A stretch of 64,000 nt of DNA, taken from assembly GCA_963693285.1 (NCBI GenBank), contig OY848931.1, positions 1,989,001 through 2,053,000 of the forward strand. The letters are read 5' to 3'. The position numbers and the translations under genes were made by a program. Position 1 is the stretch's first letter. Every line of letters begins with the position of its first letter. The notes under the pieces were generated by a model. The model saw nothing but the letters and a program-made list of their open reading frames with translations. It made no database searches and was not told the DNA's origin. Of this stretch, positions 12,986 through 25,400 are shown in pieces. Source of the stretch: Xestospongia muta (lineage: Eukaryota; Porifera; Demospongiae; Haplosclerida; Petrosiidae).

Positions 12986-14446
12986 TGTCACAGTAAAATT
13001 GGTCCGGTAAAAAAAAACGGTCCGACAGGCCATAAAAAATGACCCGGTGACATAAAATGTTTGGTCCGGGGATAAGAAAATTATTCCGCTACAGTCTGCG
13101 CATGACAACACGTTTTAACACGTTTAATATCTCAAGATCCTGATGGAGAATGAGCTCGTTGAACAAGTTTACACATATATTACGACAGGAAGGTATCCAA
13201 ATTGCACAGAAAGCAGAAAACGTGTGATCAGGAAAAAGTCTAAAAGGTTCGTTGTTGAGAATGGAGAGTTGTACTATGTGCAGAGGAAAAATCAGGTTTG
13301 ATGTGACATTTCTAATTTTATTAAATTTATTAACCTATGTGTATAGGATAACTGCCTTCTAAGGTTTATCTTTTCTAAAGAAGAGCAACAGAAGATTTTA
13401 ATGAGTTGTCACATAGACCCGACCTCAGGGCATAGGGGAAAAACAAAGACCATATACAGAATTAAAGAAAGATTTATGTGGCATGGAATTGTCAAAGATA
13501 TTGAAGGAATGGTCAGCATTAATTTTTTAGACATAACTTATTAATACTCATAATTAGATTGCAACATGTGATGTTTGTCAACGAATGAATAGGAAGATGA
13601 CAACTGGTGCTCCACAACTACATCCTGTACTAGTTAAATCACCATGGTACCATATTGGTATTGACTTTATTGGTCCATTGACACCAGTTGCACAAGATGG
13701 CAGCCAATACATACTAACAATATCGGATTATTTCACAAAGTGGGTAGAAGCTGTGGGAACACCTGATAAACTTGCTAGTACTGTTGCAATTACGTTATTC
13801 AAGGTATAGATATTATTATTTTTATATAATTATCATAATTATTTCCATACCTCTCTAGTTATTTATGCGTATGGGACTACCAAGTGTAATTACGTCAGAT
13901 CAGGGCAAAGAGTTCAATAATAGACTGGACAAGAAATTAATGAACCTATTAGGAATAGAGCACAGACTAACTACACCTTATCATCCTCAGGTAATGTTCA
14001 AATTCATATTAGGAATTTTAATGTACTCTGATTTTAGGCAAATGGTCTCGATGAACGTTTCAATCAAACGATCCAAAACATGTTGGTAAAGTTTGTTTGT
14101 TCGAAGAAGACTCATTGGAGTTCTTACCTTGACACGTGCGTTTGCATATAACACATCAAGACAAGAATCCACCAAGTTTACACCATTTGAATTAATGTAT
14201 GGTAGAAAAGCCACATTGCCAGTAGATATAAATGTACGAAAAAAGGAACCATCAGAAGTGTTGACAAATTACTTGGAGAGTAAAGATAATATTGATCATC
14301 ACAGAAAGGAGAAACAATTGCAGCAGTTAGAGGAAGCCAAAAGCAACATATTAGCTGTTTAGAAAAAGCAAAAAGAGACCTACGATAGGAAGAGGGCAAT
14401 AGTTACCCCACATGCAGTGGGTACCTTTGTGTTAGTGAAAGATTTC
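12764..14446. repeat. Left copy of a 3.3-kb-spaced tandem duplication
   Basis: This block is almost identical to 16109-17790 (offset 3344-3345). It comprises ANK-ROCO relic plus the 5' part of the Ginger element. The predicted integrase pieces in both copies differ at only a few positions (for example one Ala/Val change). The two copies diverge after GTGAAAGATTTC. Confidence 0.9.
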
Positions 14447-14710
14447 ACGAGAAAAAAATGAAAAGGTGGCAAATTAGACCAGAAGTGGTTGGGGCCATAC
14501 AAAATTGAGAAGACCCTTCCTAGGGGTATTTATGTGATATCTTTACTCAATGGTCCATCAAAGATAAGGAGTGTGAGTGGAGCTCATATCAAGGTATACA
14601 CCAAGCCTACAAGTGTGCAAGTCAACACCAGTGAACAATCGCAAGAAAAAAGTGGATCTGAACATGATAGCTCTCAACCGTCTAAGTCAAGATCTTTATC
14701 TCAACCTTAC
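12986..14710 (+). mobile_element. Ginger-type DNA transposon, 5' part (copy 1)
   Basis: It starts TGTCACAGTAAAATTGGTCC after GATA, as copy 2 does at 16331. The plus strand carries an intron-containing integrase: start ATG at 13143, zinc-binding HIDPTSGH..CDVCQ, core IGIDFIGPL, SDQGKEF and the LDERFNQ glutamate, then a C-terminal GPY/F-like module (WLGPYKIEKTLPRGIYVI at 14482-14540). Damage includes a frameshift near 14130, a TAG at 14360 and a TGA near 14459. The element stops abruptly at about 14710 against ANK-ROCO COR sequence, so the Ulp1, PHD and 3' terminal repeat are lacking. Copy 1 keeps the GPY/F part that copy 2 has lost. Confidence 0.85.
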
Positions 14711-16330
14711 AAAGTTTTTACTCCTTTTGTAATTTTAGACTAAAGGCACACCAAGAAGAAGGTTTGTGAAACTTGTTAGAAATGACAGGGAACTTATTAG
14801 AAATGATGGAGTAAAAACATCTGGAGTTGAAAATTGTACTAACCAGTATCATCAGAATCCACTTTAGCTTGAGCATGCATGCTGTATTTTGTCTCAAACA
14901 ATCTATACTAGCCAGAGAACGAAAGATAGTTGTTGTTCTATGGCGAACCTCTTCATGAGTGAGGTTTACAGATAGTGATAGCTGCACCACTGAAGCTGGT
15001 AACATGGAACTCAGGCTGTCCTCCAGTATGATTGTAACATTGTTGGTTTTGGTAACTATATATACTGCAACCAGTACTAAGAGACGATGAGATAGTAATT
15101 ATTTTACCAGCACCAGCATCTGGTGGTCCTGTTAGGATACATTTGACAACCAAAACAATGCCACTCCTTGATATGCTTGCTTAAAACAGGGGAAAATGTT
15201 TTCATCAGCCTTTCTAATTTCGAGATTACATGCTGAATGGAGTGGTCTGCCTGCTGGCTTGTTGCTATGAACATCAATTAGACAACCAAAACAATGCCAC
15301 TCCATGATATGCTTGCTGATATCAGGGGAAAATGTTTTCATCAGCCTTTTCTAATTTTGATATTACATGCTAAATGGAGTGGTCTCTGCCTGCTGCCTTG
15401 TTGCTATGAACATTTTTAGCAGTAACATCACATCCTTTCTCTACCACAAGATGTTGCACAATGTCTATTTCATCAGCCTTTTCTAATTTAGAGACTACAT
15501 GCTAAATGGAGTGGTCTCTGCCTGCTGGCTTGTTGTTATGAATATTTTTAGCAGTAATATCACATCCTTTCTCTACCACAAGATGTTGCACAATGTCTAT
15601 TTCATCAGCCTTTTCTAATTTGGAGACTACATGCTAAATGGAGTGGTCTCTGCCTGATGCCTTGTTCCTATGAACATGTAACATCACATCCTTTCTCTAC
15701 CACAAGATGTTGCACAATGTCTATTTCATCAGCCTTTTCTAATTTTGAGACTACATGCTAAATGGAGTAGTCTCTGCCTGCTGGCTTGTTGCTATGAACA
15801 TTTTTAGCAGTAACATCACATCCTTTCTCTACCACAAGATGTTGCACAATTCTTAGCCTCATGTCTATAGCATTATTCTAAGCTGACTAGTTAGTATTTG
15901 ACAATTTCAATAAATGACCATTATTGTGAATCCTTTGTCATCTGATAGAGCCTTGATTTTAGGGTACGGTTACATTGAGGTTGACTGAGGAGATATTGAA
16001 CTATAGGTAGATGACTGATGTAGAGGAGTGTACGCCTCACTATCTAAACCATTTACATCATATCCTACCTCATTAACAAGGTACTGTACTATATCTAGAT
16101 CACCTGATCTAGCTGAAGGGGAGGAGAACTACTGTCTTTCCATTGAAAATGGTGTTAGTTTTAAAAATATGTTTTGCTAAATATACATGATGTAATGAAA
16201 TCATTAAATGATAATTGCTCTCAATAATATTGCCACTGTGTCCCAATTTGGTGCCACTTTAATACACTGATATATATCATTAGGATCCAATATATATAGT
16301 CTGGATTAGTACATGTACATATCAATGATA
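14711..16330 (-). pseudogene. Collapsed ANK-ROCO relic, duplicated part
   Basis: This is a second pass through the same relic: COR pieces at 14715, Roc pieces (GGTCCTGTTAGGATACA at about 15120), several ankyrin pieces with the phrase CTACCACAAGATGTTGCAC repeated, and N-terminal pieces up to the GATA at 16327-16330. It parallels 11494-12985, which shows that the 3.3 kb duplication includes both relic and transposon. Confidence 0.8.
16327..16330. repeat. Ginger target-site duplication, left
   Basis: GATA directly before TGTCAC. It matches GATA at 18993-18996 after GTGACA, and single GATA at 43982-43985 in the uninterrupted paralogue. Confidence 0.9.
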
Positions 16331-16486
16331 TGTCACGGTAAAATTGGTCCGGTAAAAAAAACGGTCCGACAGGCCATAAAAAATGACCCGGTGACATAAA
16401 ATTTTTGGTCCGGGGATAAAAAAATTATTCCGCTACAGTCTGCGCATGACAACACGTTTTAACACGTTTAATATCTCAAGATCCTG

Positions 16487-17747
16487 ATGGAGAATGAGCT
16501 CGTTGAACAAGTTTACACATATATTACGACAGGAAGGTATCCAAATTGCACAGAAAGCAGAAAACGTGTGATCAGGAAAAAGTCTAAAAGGTTCGTTGTT
16601 GAGAATGGAGAGTTGTACTATGTGCAGAGGAAAAATCAGGTTTGATGTGACATTTCTAATTTTATTAAATTTATTAACCTATGTGTATAGGATAACTGCC
16701 TTCTAAGGTTTATCTTTTCTAAAGAAGAGCAACAGAAGATTTTATTGAGTTGTCACATAGACCCGACCTCAGGGCATATGGGAAAAACAAAGACCATATA
16801 CAGAATTAAAGAAAGATTTATGTGGCATGGAATTGTCAAAGATATTGAAGGAATGGTCAGCATTAATTTTTTAGACATAACTTATTAATACTCATAATTA
16901 GATTGCAACATGTGATGTTTGTCAACGAATGAATAGGAAGATGACAACTGGTGCTCCACAACTACATCCTGTACTAGTTAAATCACCATGGTACCATATT
17001 GGTATTGACTTTATTGGTCCATTGACACCAGTTGCACAAGATGGCAGCCAATACATACTAACAATATCGGATTATTTCACAAAGTGGGTAGAAGCTGTGG
17101 GAACACCTGATAAACTTGCTAGTACTGTTGCAATTACGTTATTCAAGGTATAGATATTATTATTTTTATATAATTATCATAATTATTTCCATACCTCTCT
17201 AGTTATTTATGCGTATGGGACTACCAAGTGTAATTACGTCAGATCAGGGCAAAGAGTTCAATAATAGACTGGACAAGAAATTAATGAACCTATTAGGAAT
17301 AGAGCACAGACTAACTACACCTTATCATCCTCAGGTAATGTTCAAATTCATATTAGGAATTTTAATGTACTCTGATTTTAGGCAAATGGTCTCGATGAAC
17401 GTTTCAATCAAACGATCCAAAACATGTTGGTAAAGTTTGTTTGTTCGAAGAAGACTCATTGGAGTTCTTACCTTGACACGTGTGTTTGCATATAACACAT
17501 CAAGACAAGAATCCACCAAGTTTACACCATTTGAATTAATGTATGGTAGAAAAGCCACATTGCCAGTAGATATAAATGTACGAAAAAAGGAACCATCAGA
17601 AGTGTTGACAAATTACTTGGAGAGTAAAGATAATATTGATCATCACAGAAAGGAGAAACAATTGCAGCAGTTAGAGGAAGCCAAAAGCAACATATTAGCT
17701 GTTTAGAAAAAGCAAAAAGAGACCTACGATAGGAAGAGGGCAATAGT
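16487..17747 (+). pseudogene. Ginger integrase, copy 2 (decayed)
   Basis: Exon pieces separated by short introns are seen: N-terminal MENELVEQVYTYI, a zinc-binding segment (SCHIDPTSGH, CDVCQRM), core aspartate in IGIDFIGPL (about 17000), second aspartate in VITSDQGKEF (about 17230) and glutamate in GLDERFNQTIQ (about 17390). All three DDE residues are present. A frame change near 17475 and a TAG at 17704 break the chain in both Ginger copies, so the damage predates the local duplication. Confidence 0.8.
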
Positions 17748-17760
17748 TACCCCACATGCA

Positions 17761-18348
17761 GTGGGTACCTTTGTGTTAGTGAAAGATTTCTTTTTATTTG
17801 TAGTTTGTGTAGATCTCACGCGTCAATCACCGACAACCAACAAGGAGGACAACTATTGGATAAAAGAGTTATGTCTATTTAAAACAGATAGAGAGTTTCT
17901 GAGAGGTAGCAAATGGCTTAGTGATGCTGTTGTAACTGCCAGTCAGCACCTTCTTAAGGAATTATATCCACATGTTGGTGGTCTCCAACCTACAACATTA
18001 GGCCTGACACTTGGATTTCATGTACAAAAAACTGAATTTGTCCAAATTCTTAATTTAAGGGATAACCATTGGGTGACAGTAAGCAACATTGGATGTCCAC
18101 CAGCAACAATACAAGTTTTTGACTCTATGCCAAACATAGATTTGCCACCTCGTGCTAAGGCACAAATTGTAGCAATTATGTGTGTGAAGGAGGCAAATAT
18201 TTTTTTAGAGTTTGTGTCAGTGCAAGAACAACATGGTCACTCTGATTGTGGTGTATTTGCAATAGCTTTCGCCACATCTCTATGTGCTAGACATAGCCCA
18301 GCTAAAACCACATATGTGCAACACTTGCTACGGCCTCACCTACTTTAA
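17761..18348 (+). CDS. Ulp1-like (C48) cysteine protease domain of Ginger
   Basis: An open stretch of 195 codons. The catalytic triad of a SUMO/Ulp1-type protease is visible: His in RDNHWVTV (about residue 101), Asp in QVFDSMP (about residue 121) and Cys in HSDCGVFAIA (about residue 161). Family knowledge: such domains are accessory parts of Ginger and Maverick-like transposons; the cleaved substrate is unknown. The first 18 codons come from the integrase side of an internal deletion at 17790, so the present start is an artefact of fusion. The frame stops just before the PHD segment. Confidence 0.75.
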   Translation: MGTFVLVKDFFLFVVCVDLTRQSPTTNKEDNYWIKELCLFKTDREFLRGSKWLSDAVVTASQHLLKELYPHVGGLQPTTLGLTLGFHVQKTEFVQILNLRDNHWVTVSNIGCPPATIQVFDSMPNIDLPPRAKAQIVAIMCVKEANIFLEFVSVQEQHGHSDCGVFAIAFATSLCARHSPAKTTYVQHLLRPHLL

Positions 18349-18359
18349 TGTTTAGAAGA

Positions 18360-18585
18360 AGGAGTGTTACAGAATTCCCATCTCTACAGAGAAAACGAAA
18401 AGTAGGACATTTACGAAATCGAGTGGTGATACCGATATTTTGCGAATGTAGACAACCAGAAAGTGGGAGGATGGTGTAGTGTGATCAGTGTCAAGAGTGG
18501 TTTCATGATGATTGTGTAACTGTACCTGATGTTGTTTGGAAAGGAAATAATATTAGTTGGCTCTGTAAAGCTTGTACCAAGTAAT
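18360..18585 (+). pseudogene. PHD-finger segment of Ginger
   Basis: The translation shows a C4HC3 pattern, FCECRQPESGRMV then CDQCQEWFHDDC then WLCKACTK. A TAG sits between the second and third zinc-ligand groups (about 18477). It lies immediately downstream of and one frame off the Ulp1 domain, as expected for one ancestral reading frame. Confidence 0.75.
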
Positions 18586-18992
18586 CATAGTATTATTTTT
18601 TTGTAAAAAATTATGACTGTAAAGATACTTATGATGATTCATTATTATAGTTGTACCAAGCACACTTTACAAATATTTTTTCAGGTAAAGCCTGTATTAA
18701 CCAACATTAGTATTATACTTTTGTAAAGAAATAAACAATGAACAGTTAACCATTATGATGACGGCGGGTGCTACCATGTTTTTCATCACATAGGACCAGT
18801 CTGAGGACTGAAATTTTTGGACCATGTGGCGGACCATTTTTTTCAAGGTAGGACCAATTTTACATGGAAAACTGGTCCTAGGACCATTTTTAAAATTAAA
18901 TTAATGGTCCGGGAGACCAAAAATTTCAGTCCTAGGACTGAAATTTTTGGTCCCCGGGCCTTTTTTGAGGGGGGGCCGTTTTTTCAGTGACA

Positions 18993-18996
18993 GATA
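18993..18996. repeat. Ginger target-site duplication, right
   Basis: GATA directly after the terminal GTGACA, followed by CATTGTTACTGTGACC, which continues the ankyrin-coding target sequence. Confidence 0.9.
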
Positions 18997-19297
18997 CATT
19001 GTTACTGTGACCATTTCTACTGGCAAAATAAACAAGGGTTTCTCCTTAATTTTTCTTTCCAGGACCTCACAACAAGTGAAGTGGTGTGGAACTACATTAT
19101 TACATAACTAACCATAACTCACGATTTCAGAAGTGGCAATGAGATACTGTAATATGTCAAATCCACAGTGCAAGTGAAAGAGTGTTCCCTTGATCATCAT
19201 GTACCCAAGGAGGCGTACCACGTGTAATAAGTCCCTTAACAAGATCTAGAACACCTTTAGAACATGCATCACAAATTTCTACAGTTGACTGTTCCAT
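18997..19297 (-). pseudogene. N-terminal remnant of P2 ANK-ROCO
   Basis: The minus strand from ATG 19297 reads MEQSTVEICDACSKG and the first ankyrin pieces, with short deletions (HLHCGFDILQYL) and a stop. It continues on the other side of the Ginger insertion and collapsed relic. It is the divergent partner of the intact RING gene at 19409. Confidence 0.85.
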
Positions 19298-19408
19298 TGT
19301 CTCATGTAGTCTTTAAGTCTTGAGAGGGTGTGTTTTCTTTTCAGTTTAATATTCTCTTTATAATGCCCACCTGATTAAGTTGACCCTGCAAACTGCAAAA
19401 GTGCAAAG
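19298..19408. promoter_or_regulatory. Bidirectional promoter spacer, P2
   Basis: This is the 111-bp spacer between divergent ATGs. It contains GAGAGGGTGTGTTTTC, CTCTTTATAATGCCCACC and AAACTGCAAAAGTGCAAAG. The TTATAA core reads as a TATA-like motif on both strands. The spacer recurs at P3, P4 and P5. Promoter function is inferred from position and conservation. Confidence 0.55.
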
Positions 19409-22400
19409 ATGTTTGGACGTTCTCGTAGTCTTGGTGAGACAGCTCTGAAGACAAAATTAAACATTGCACAGCAAAGAATATCTACATTAGAAGACTACAT
19501 ACACAGTAGAGAGAGACAGTATCAGGTAAGACTACTGGTGCATTGTCTGTTATGGTATGATCAGAGACTGTTTCTTGTTGTAGACTACTCTATCTCATCT
19601 TCATGGAGAACGTAGAGAATCACGTGGTCAATATTCATCTGGTGTAGGTCAGTTTAGCTCTCAACGTAGAAGACGTGTTGGTAGAACACATGATATTATC
19701 ATGTCTATGAGAAGTGTTGGATCTACATCATCTGAAGAAGGAAGTGAAGTAGAAAATGGTAAGTAAAGATAATTACCTATTGTAATGAGATCTACTCATA
19801 ATTAAAAATCTACTGCTCATGTTAACATTTAATTTAAAATTGATTAGTCTCTAACAATATTTCAGCTTTAGATTATATGAGAAGAAAATACAGCAATTTG
19901 ATTGGTCAATTAGCAGTTTTAAATCCCATAGTAAACCTCTGAATTAATTTTGTTCATGACAATATCTTATCATCCAATAACTTGTATTAACAGTTCTATT
20001 GGTGTTATATTACTAATGTTAGTAACAAACAATATTAACATATATTATATTGGTAATTAATGGAGTACACAGTGTTTGATTATAACTAAATACTTATTGA
20101 TATCTTCAATATTTTCATCTGTTGTCTTTTATAGAACAGTTAGTGATGACCTGTTCTGTAGAATTTAAAATCTTCACTTTGAGATATTGTGTTCTAATTT
20201 TTATATGAACTGTGAATACATATTTAATTAATAAGAGGTGGAATCTGAGGTTGTTAATATATCTATGATAGTTTATTACATGTAGAAACCTTCAGTATAG
20301 TATTCTACAATGTTGCTGTGAACTTTGAATTTCATGTTTGATTAAATAAATGTTTCTTAGTCAGTTTACAAACCTAACTGTTCCCATCTCAAACACAAAT
20401 ATCTCCTAATTTTATAATGATAATAGTAATTTATAAAATGTAAAAACTTGAACCATTAATTTATAGACTTGATGTGTATACTTACTATACTATAATAATT
20501 AAAGTATTATATTGTGAGGTTTCCTTTGGTACTTATTAACAACATATATAGCTAGTCAGGTTTTAAAGTCAGTGTATATATTATTATAAATACTAGACTT
20601 GTTATAATATTATAATATCATAACATATACAAACTATATTATCATGTACATATCTTATAATGTAAAATAGTAAGTAATATAAGATATGTTTCTATTATTA
20701 TCTAGAGAATCTTCAAGCACCTCTTGGTGAATTTGTCAGCCTTAAGTTAGTTAAAGCTCTCGAACCTGATGAGGCCACACCCATTCCATTTGTTATCCGA
20801 CGTCTAGTTGGGCGTGTCTACCATGTTGGTCCAGAGGGTGTCACTCTGGGTACCTCTCCTCATTGTTCAGTAATATTACCAGCAGAGGCTGAGATCCAAA
20901 AGGAACATTGTCAAATTATATGGAGAGGTGACAATGATAGTAATGACAACTTGGAAAAGACAGAAACAAGCAGACATTTATCTCGACAAAAGAGAGTAGG
21001 AGATGGTGGCCATTTTGTATTGAAGGATCTTACAGCTGGTACTGGTGTGTTTTATATCAGTCATGTGACACATCATGTGACAACGCCTATTGAAGAAGAA
21101 ATACCCAGTAATGGAGAGTTTGTTGCCACTGAAACGGGCAATGTAGGAAGTGATAAATTTCCTATGTTCCTAAGTTATGGTATACGTTTTGTTACTGGTA
21201 TATTAGTATGGGAAATATCTGCTTTATCTCCTAGTGAAGTATTAACTGCTAAATTATTCCATTTGGCTAAACAAAGGGATCTAGTTCAACTTAAGGAACA
21301 AATTGATAAAATGGAGTCCTCTACTTTAAATATTCCTACTCTTACAATTACAGGTTTGTTAGATCAATATATAAAATATCTGATTGTGAAAAGAACTTTA
21401 TCAATAACTTAATCTTACTATATTGTAGTGATCTGACTCAGTTGTTTATTAGTACTATTACACATATGACTGCTTTAGTTGGGGCTTGTTCAGACTTGCC
21501 CTAAATTGTATATATACACATTATAATATATAAATTACAATACACATACTGTATTGTAGTGATCTACTCTATTGTTCATTAAATGTTTTCATTGATAGGT
21601 ACTGAGGATAATGAACAGAGTTCTGTAAAGTTTTCAATTGACTCAGTATTGTCAGTATTGTCAACTCCAGTTCTTCCTTTAACATCTTATGATATTAATA
21701 CTGAATATCAACCACCATCATATGAAGGAGATGAGAAATTTAATGCTTTATTTGCTCCTCGTAAATCATTTGGTATTACACAGTTCTCTCTTAACACACC
21801 CTCTACTGCCAATATTCGTCAAGTGCCACGCCTCCTACTTCATATTGCTATTGATAATAGCGATATAGAAATGGTAACTTATCTCTTATCAAGAGGAGCT
21901 AATGTAAGTGGGTGTGGTCATCACTATAGTTATTATTGTCTTTTGTTTTAATATAGGTTAACAAAGCAGCTGGTGAATTACAGTATACTGCTGTCCATTT
22001 AGCAGCATTACGTAATGATGATGTCATTATGACACTATTATTAAAATATGGAGCTGATGTAGAAATAAGAAATGCTGAACACTTAACTCCATTAGCTATG
22101 ACAAGTAATTACAGTGTTAGGTAAATCTCAACCACACCCACTAATTATGTTCAAATATATTCTTATCAGAAAAATGTTACTGAACTCAGTTTTGTTATGT
22201 GCTGCATCTGATGGTGGTGATATAGCAGAAGTGACACGCCTCCTGACAACCACACCCATTAGTCCCAATGTAAAGGGTTTAAGACATAAATGTGTTCTTC
22301 ATCTTGCAGCTGCTAAAGGATATCGAGAAATTGTTGAATTCCTTATATTGAATGGAGTAAGTTTGATTAGATGATCCTTGATAGTCATGTGATGATCATG

Positions 22401-25400
22401 TGATTTTAGGTAGATGTTAATATTAGAGGAGGTAGTCGTCAACGTACAGCACTTCATTATGCTAGTTTAGGAGGTTATGCTGACATCATTCAAATCTTAT
22501 TGAGTGCAGGAGCTCATGAGTTTACCAGAGATGCTGGGGGATACACTCCTCTTAATCTTTGTCAAGGAGATGCTTGTCGTCTTTTACATACTGTATGTCT
22601 GTTAATATGTGTATGTATTTTATTATTGTTGCTATAGAAACCAATGTCTCTATGTCTAGCTGTACAAAGTGGTAACATTGATCAGGTAAAGATAATACTT
22701 GAAGAGAGAGAATGTCATGAAGATGGAGATGGTGAAGATGATGTTATTAATCTACGTAATGATCAAACACATGCTCCATTACATTTAGCATGTATTCTAG
22801 GATCTATGTAAGTATGTGTCCATTAGTTTATCTACTTATACATCCATTAATTCATTTATAATTTGTTGTCATTCATCCATTTTTAAAGTATGGTAGAAGG
22901 AAATCCTGTATATATGAGAATTGAACTCAGGACCTTTAGAATACTTATCAGAGCTCTATTATCTTAGCCACCTGAACCTAAGAGAATGTGTAAGAAAATC
23001 CTAACCTAGTGAGACATCATACAAGAGAGAGATAATCTGAGTTTACCCAACATAATATTTTGTACTTTTTATAAATTTATTTTCTTCTCTTTCTTATTGA
23101 CTCAACTCATAGAGCTCTGACAAGTATTTTAATTGTCTTGAATTCAAATCATTACAATTTTTTCTTTATAATATAGTTACTGACATTTCATCCATTTAGG
23201 GATCTAGTACAGTTGTTAGTTTCATATGGTGCTAAAGTAGATATTCATGGTGGTAGTGATTCATGGACACCTTTGTTTTATGCTGCCATGTCAGGTGATT
23301 ATCACATGACTAAAGTAAAGTGTCATGTGACATGTTATATGTGTACATATAGGTCACATTCATTTAGTGGAATTTCTATTATCAGTTGGTGCTAATCCTG
23401 AAGTATGACATATAGTGATATAGTATATGATTAGATGTATCTAATCACTGTAGGAGGAGGACAGTCAAGGTAGTACTGTGAGGGAGAGAGTGATAAAGGC
23501 AATAGAAGAGACTGAAGAATGTATGACACATCTTAAACAACGAGAGAGATCAGCTGTTAGTTTACACTACCTAAATACTAATAAATTAGTCTTGTTTGTT
23601 AATAATTATTTCAAATATGTTATTAAGATCTCTTATTTTATATGTAACTTAGAAATATCAGTTTAGTATCTCATGTTATCATTGACCTGTATTCTTTCTA
23701 TCTGTTAGTCTGTTGTAGATACTAACCTTATTACAAGACTCTCTGTTAATATGTTAAGACAGGTATATAAAGACTTGTATCTCATTGTAATTATTGATTT
23801 TAATTAGAGGAGAGTTCCCCATCTTGTTCTGTTGAAAATGAATTAGAATGGCAAAATTTAAAACTGACAAAATTAAAGGCGGTCTTATCTTTGTTGACCA
23901 CACCCACCGAGAAAGTTCTGGCTACTTTGAATGACAAGAATCTCTCAGAGTTTGTGTAAGACACTTCATATCTACCAATATCTAATTTTACATGGTCATT
24001 CATTTTGTGTCTAACCATTATCTTTCCATCTATCTAGTTCTCTATTAGAGTCAGACACAATATCACCTGACATATTACTGGGTAATAGACCAGTTTTAGT
24101 CCAGATCTGTGAGGATGGATTATATGGTTTTGCTAAAGTTTTATTGGATCATGGAGCAAAAGTAATTAATTTGTAATAATAGATTAACATGTACATGTAC
24201 ATGTAGGTTTGTCTAGATGGTGCAGCCAATGAAATCCCTCTTATAGTAGCAGCCAGTAATGGTCACATCCCTTTATTAAAGTTATTAATAGAATATGGAG
24301 CTAATGTAAATGTCCAGGTTTGTATATTACATTATACTAATATAGGGTATATATCTCTTTATAATGTAGAGTTGTGATACATTAACTACTGCATTACATG
24401 AAGCTGCATCTACCAATGATATTGAAGTTGTTAAGTATTTATTATCTGTTGGTGCTGATATAACATTAGTTAATTTATCTGGTGAACAATCCTTTGATTG
24501 TACTACAATACCAGAGATACGCAAGTAAGTAGACTGTTTGTTTAGCTATATATCAATTAAGACTATTATCATCTAATTAATAAAATTAGTTAATTATATT
24601 TTATCTGTTTTATTTAATCCATTCAGTTCATTTGTCTATTCTATGTATTCATTCATCCATTCCTCCCATCTATTGATCCATTCATCTCATATATCCTCCC
24701 ATTTATTGATCCATTCATCTCATCTATTCCATAGACTATTAGCTACTGGTAACAATAGACTATTGGTTGCTGTTATGGAGGATGATCAAACTGTTATATC
24801 TCATCTTGTATTAGAAGAGGGTGTGTCAGTTAATACAGAATTTTATCATAATGCTTATACAGCATTACATCAAGCATGTGAGGAAGGATATGATGACATT
24901 ACACAATTACTAATTGAATTGGGAGCTGACATTAACAAGAAGGTATGATAGTCATGTGATTAGTTTTGTCATCATGTGATTGTCACATGATTTGTATGGT
25001 ATATAATGAAATCTCTAAAGGGACTCTGTATTAAGACACTCTCACAATAAGGATACTGGGTTCTAAAGTGTTAGAGATTTCATTATACAATATCACATGA
25101 TTGTCACATGTTTGTATTTTACATAATATCTGTTTATAGGGTGGACTGTATCTACAGACTCCATTACATATAGCTAGTCAGGGAAACCATCTTGAAGTGG
25201 CAAAGATCCTTTTAAAACATGGAGCTAGAGTTGACATTAAAGACTCTGATGGCCAGGTACAACTAGTCAAACCTGTTTTATCAACTAGTTTTTATATATT
25301 GTACAGGTACCCTTTGAAATTGCCTCAACAAACCAAATGCGTAAAGTACTTGTAGAAGCTCGTCAACTCCACCCTCCTCCCCCTCCACCATCCTCCTCTT

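Larger units (their letters stand above)
16109..17790. repeat. Right copy of the 3.3-kb-spaced tandem duplication
   Basis: Partner of 12764-14446. It is identical apart from scattered substitutions and a one-base poly-A length change. After 17790 it joins Ulp1-coding DNA instead of the integrase C-terminus, which indicates a later internal deletion. Confidence 0.9.
16331..18992 (+). mobile_element. Ginger-type DNA transposon with both ends (copy 2)
   Basis: The termini are TGTCACGGTAAAA..CAGTGACA, flanked by a perfect 4-bp target duplication GATA (16327-16330 and 18993-18996). The plus strand encodes an integrase (ATG 16487), then a Ulp1-type protease (17761-18348) and a PHD finger (about 18427-18585). 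Family knowledge: Ginger transposons carry Gypsy-like integrases, TGT..ACA ends, 4-bp duplications and accessory Ulp1/PHD domains, all of which fit. The subterminal DNA is packed with GGTCC/GGACC inverted motifs. The integrase GPY/F part is deleted at 17790, and the frameshift and TAG of copy 1 are shared, so the element is dead. Confidence 0.9.

Noticed and set aside
13987..14399. Minus-strand open frames across the Ginger integrase (and 17331-17743)
   Set aside because: They are mirror frames of the integrase, whose DDE and zinc-binding motifs are on the plus strand.
14711..15341. Minus-strand small frames with Roc-like GPPDAGAGK and TGGQPEF words as separate genes
   Set aside because: They are pieces of the collapsed ANK-ROCO relic, interrupted and lacking the rest of the GTPase.
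22895..22980. A true tRNA gene on the minus strand
   Set aside because: T-arm-like and box-A-like parts are present, but I could not form an acceptor stem or a clear anticodon arm. Repeated copies in introns favour a SINE.
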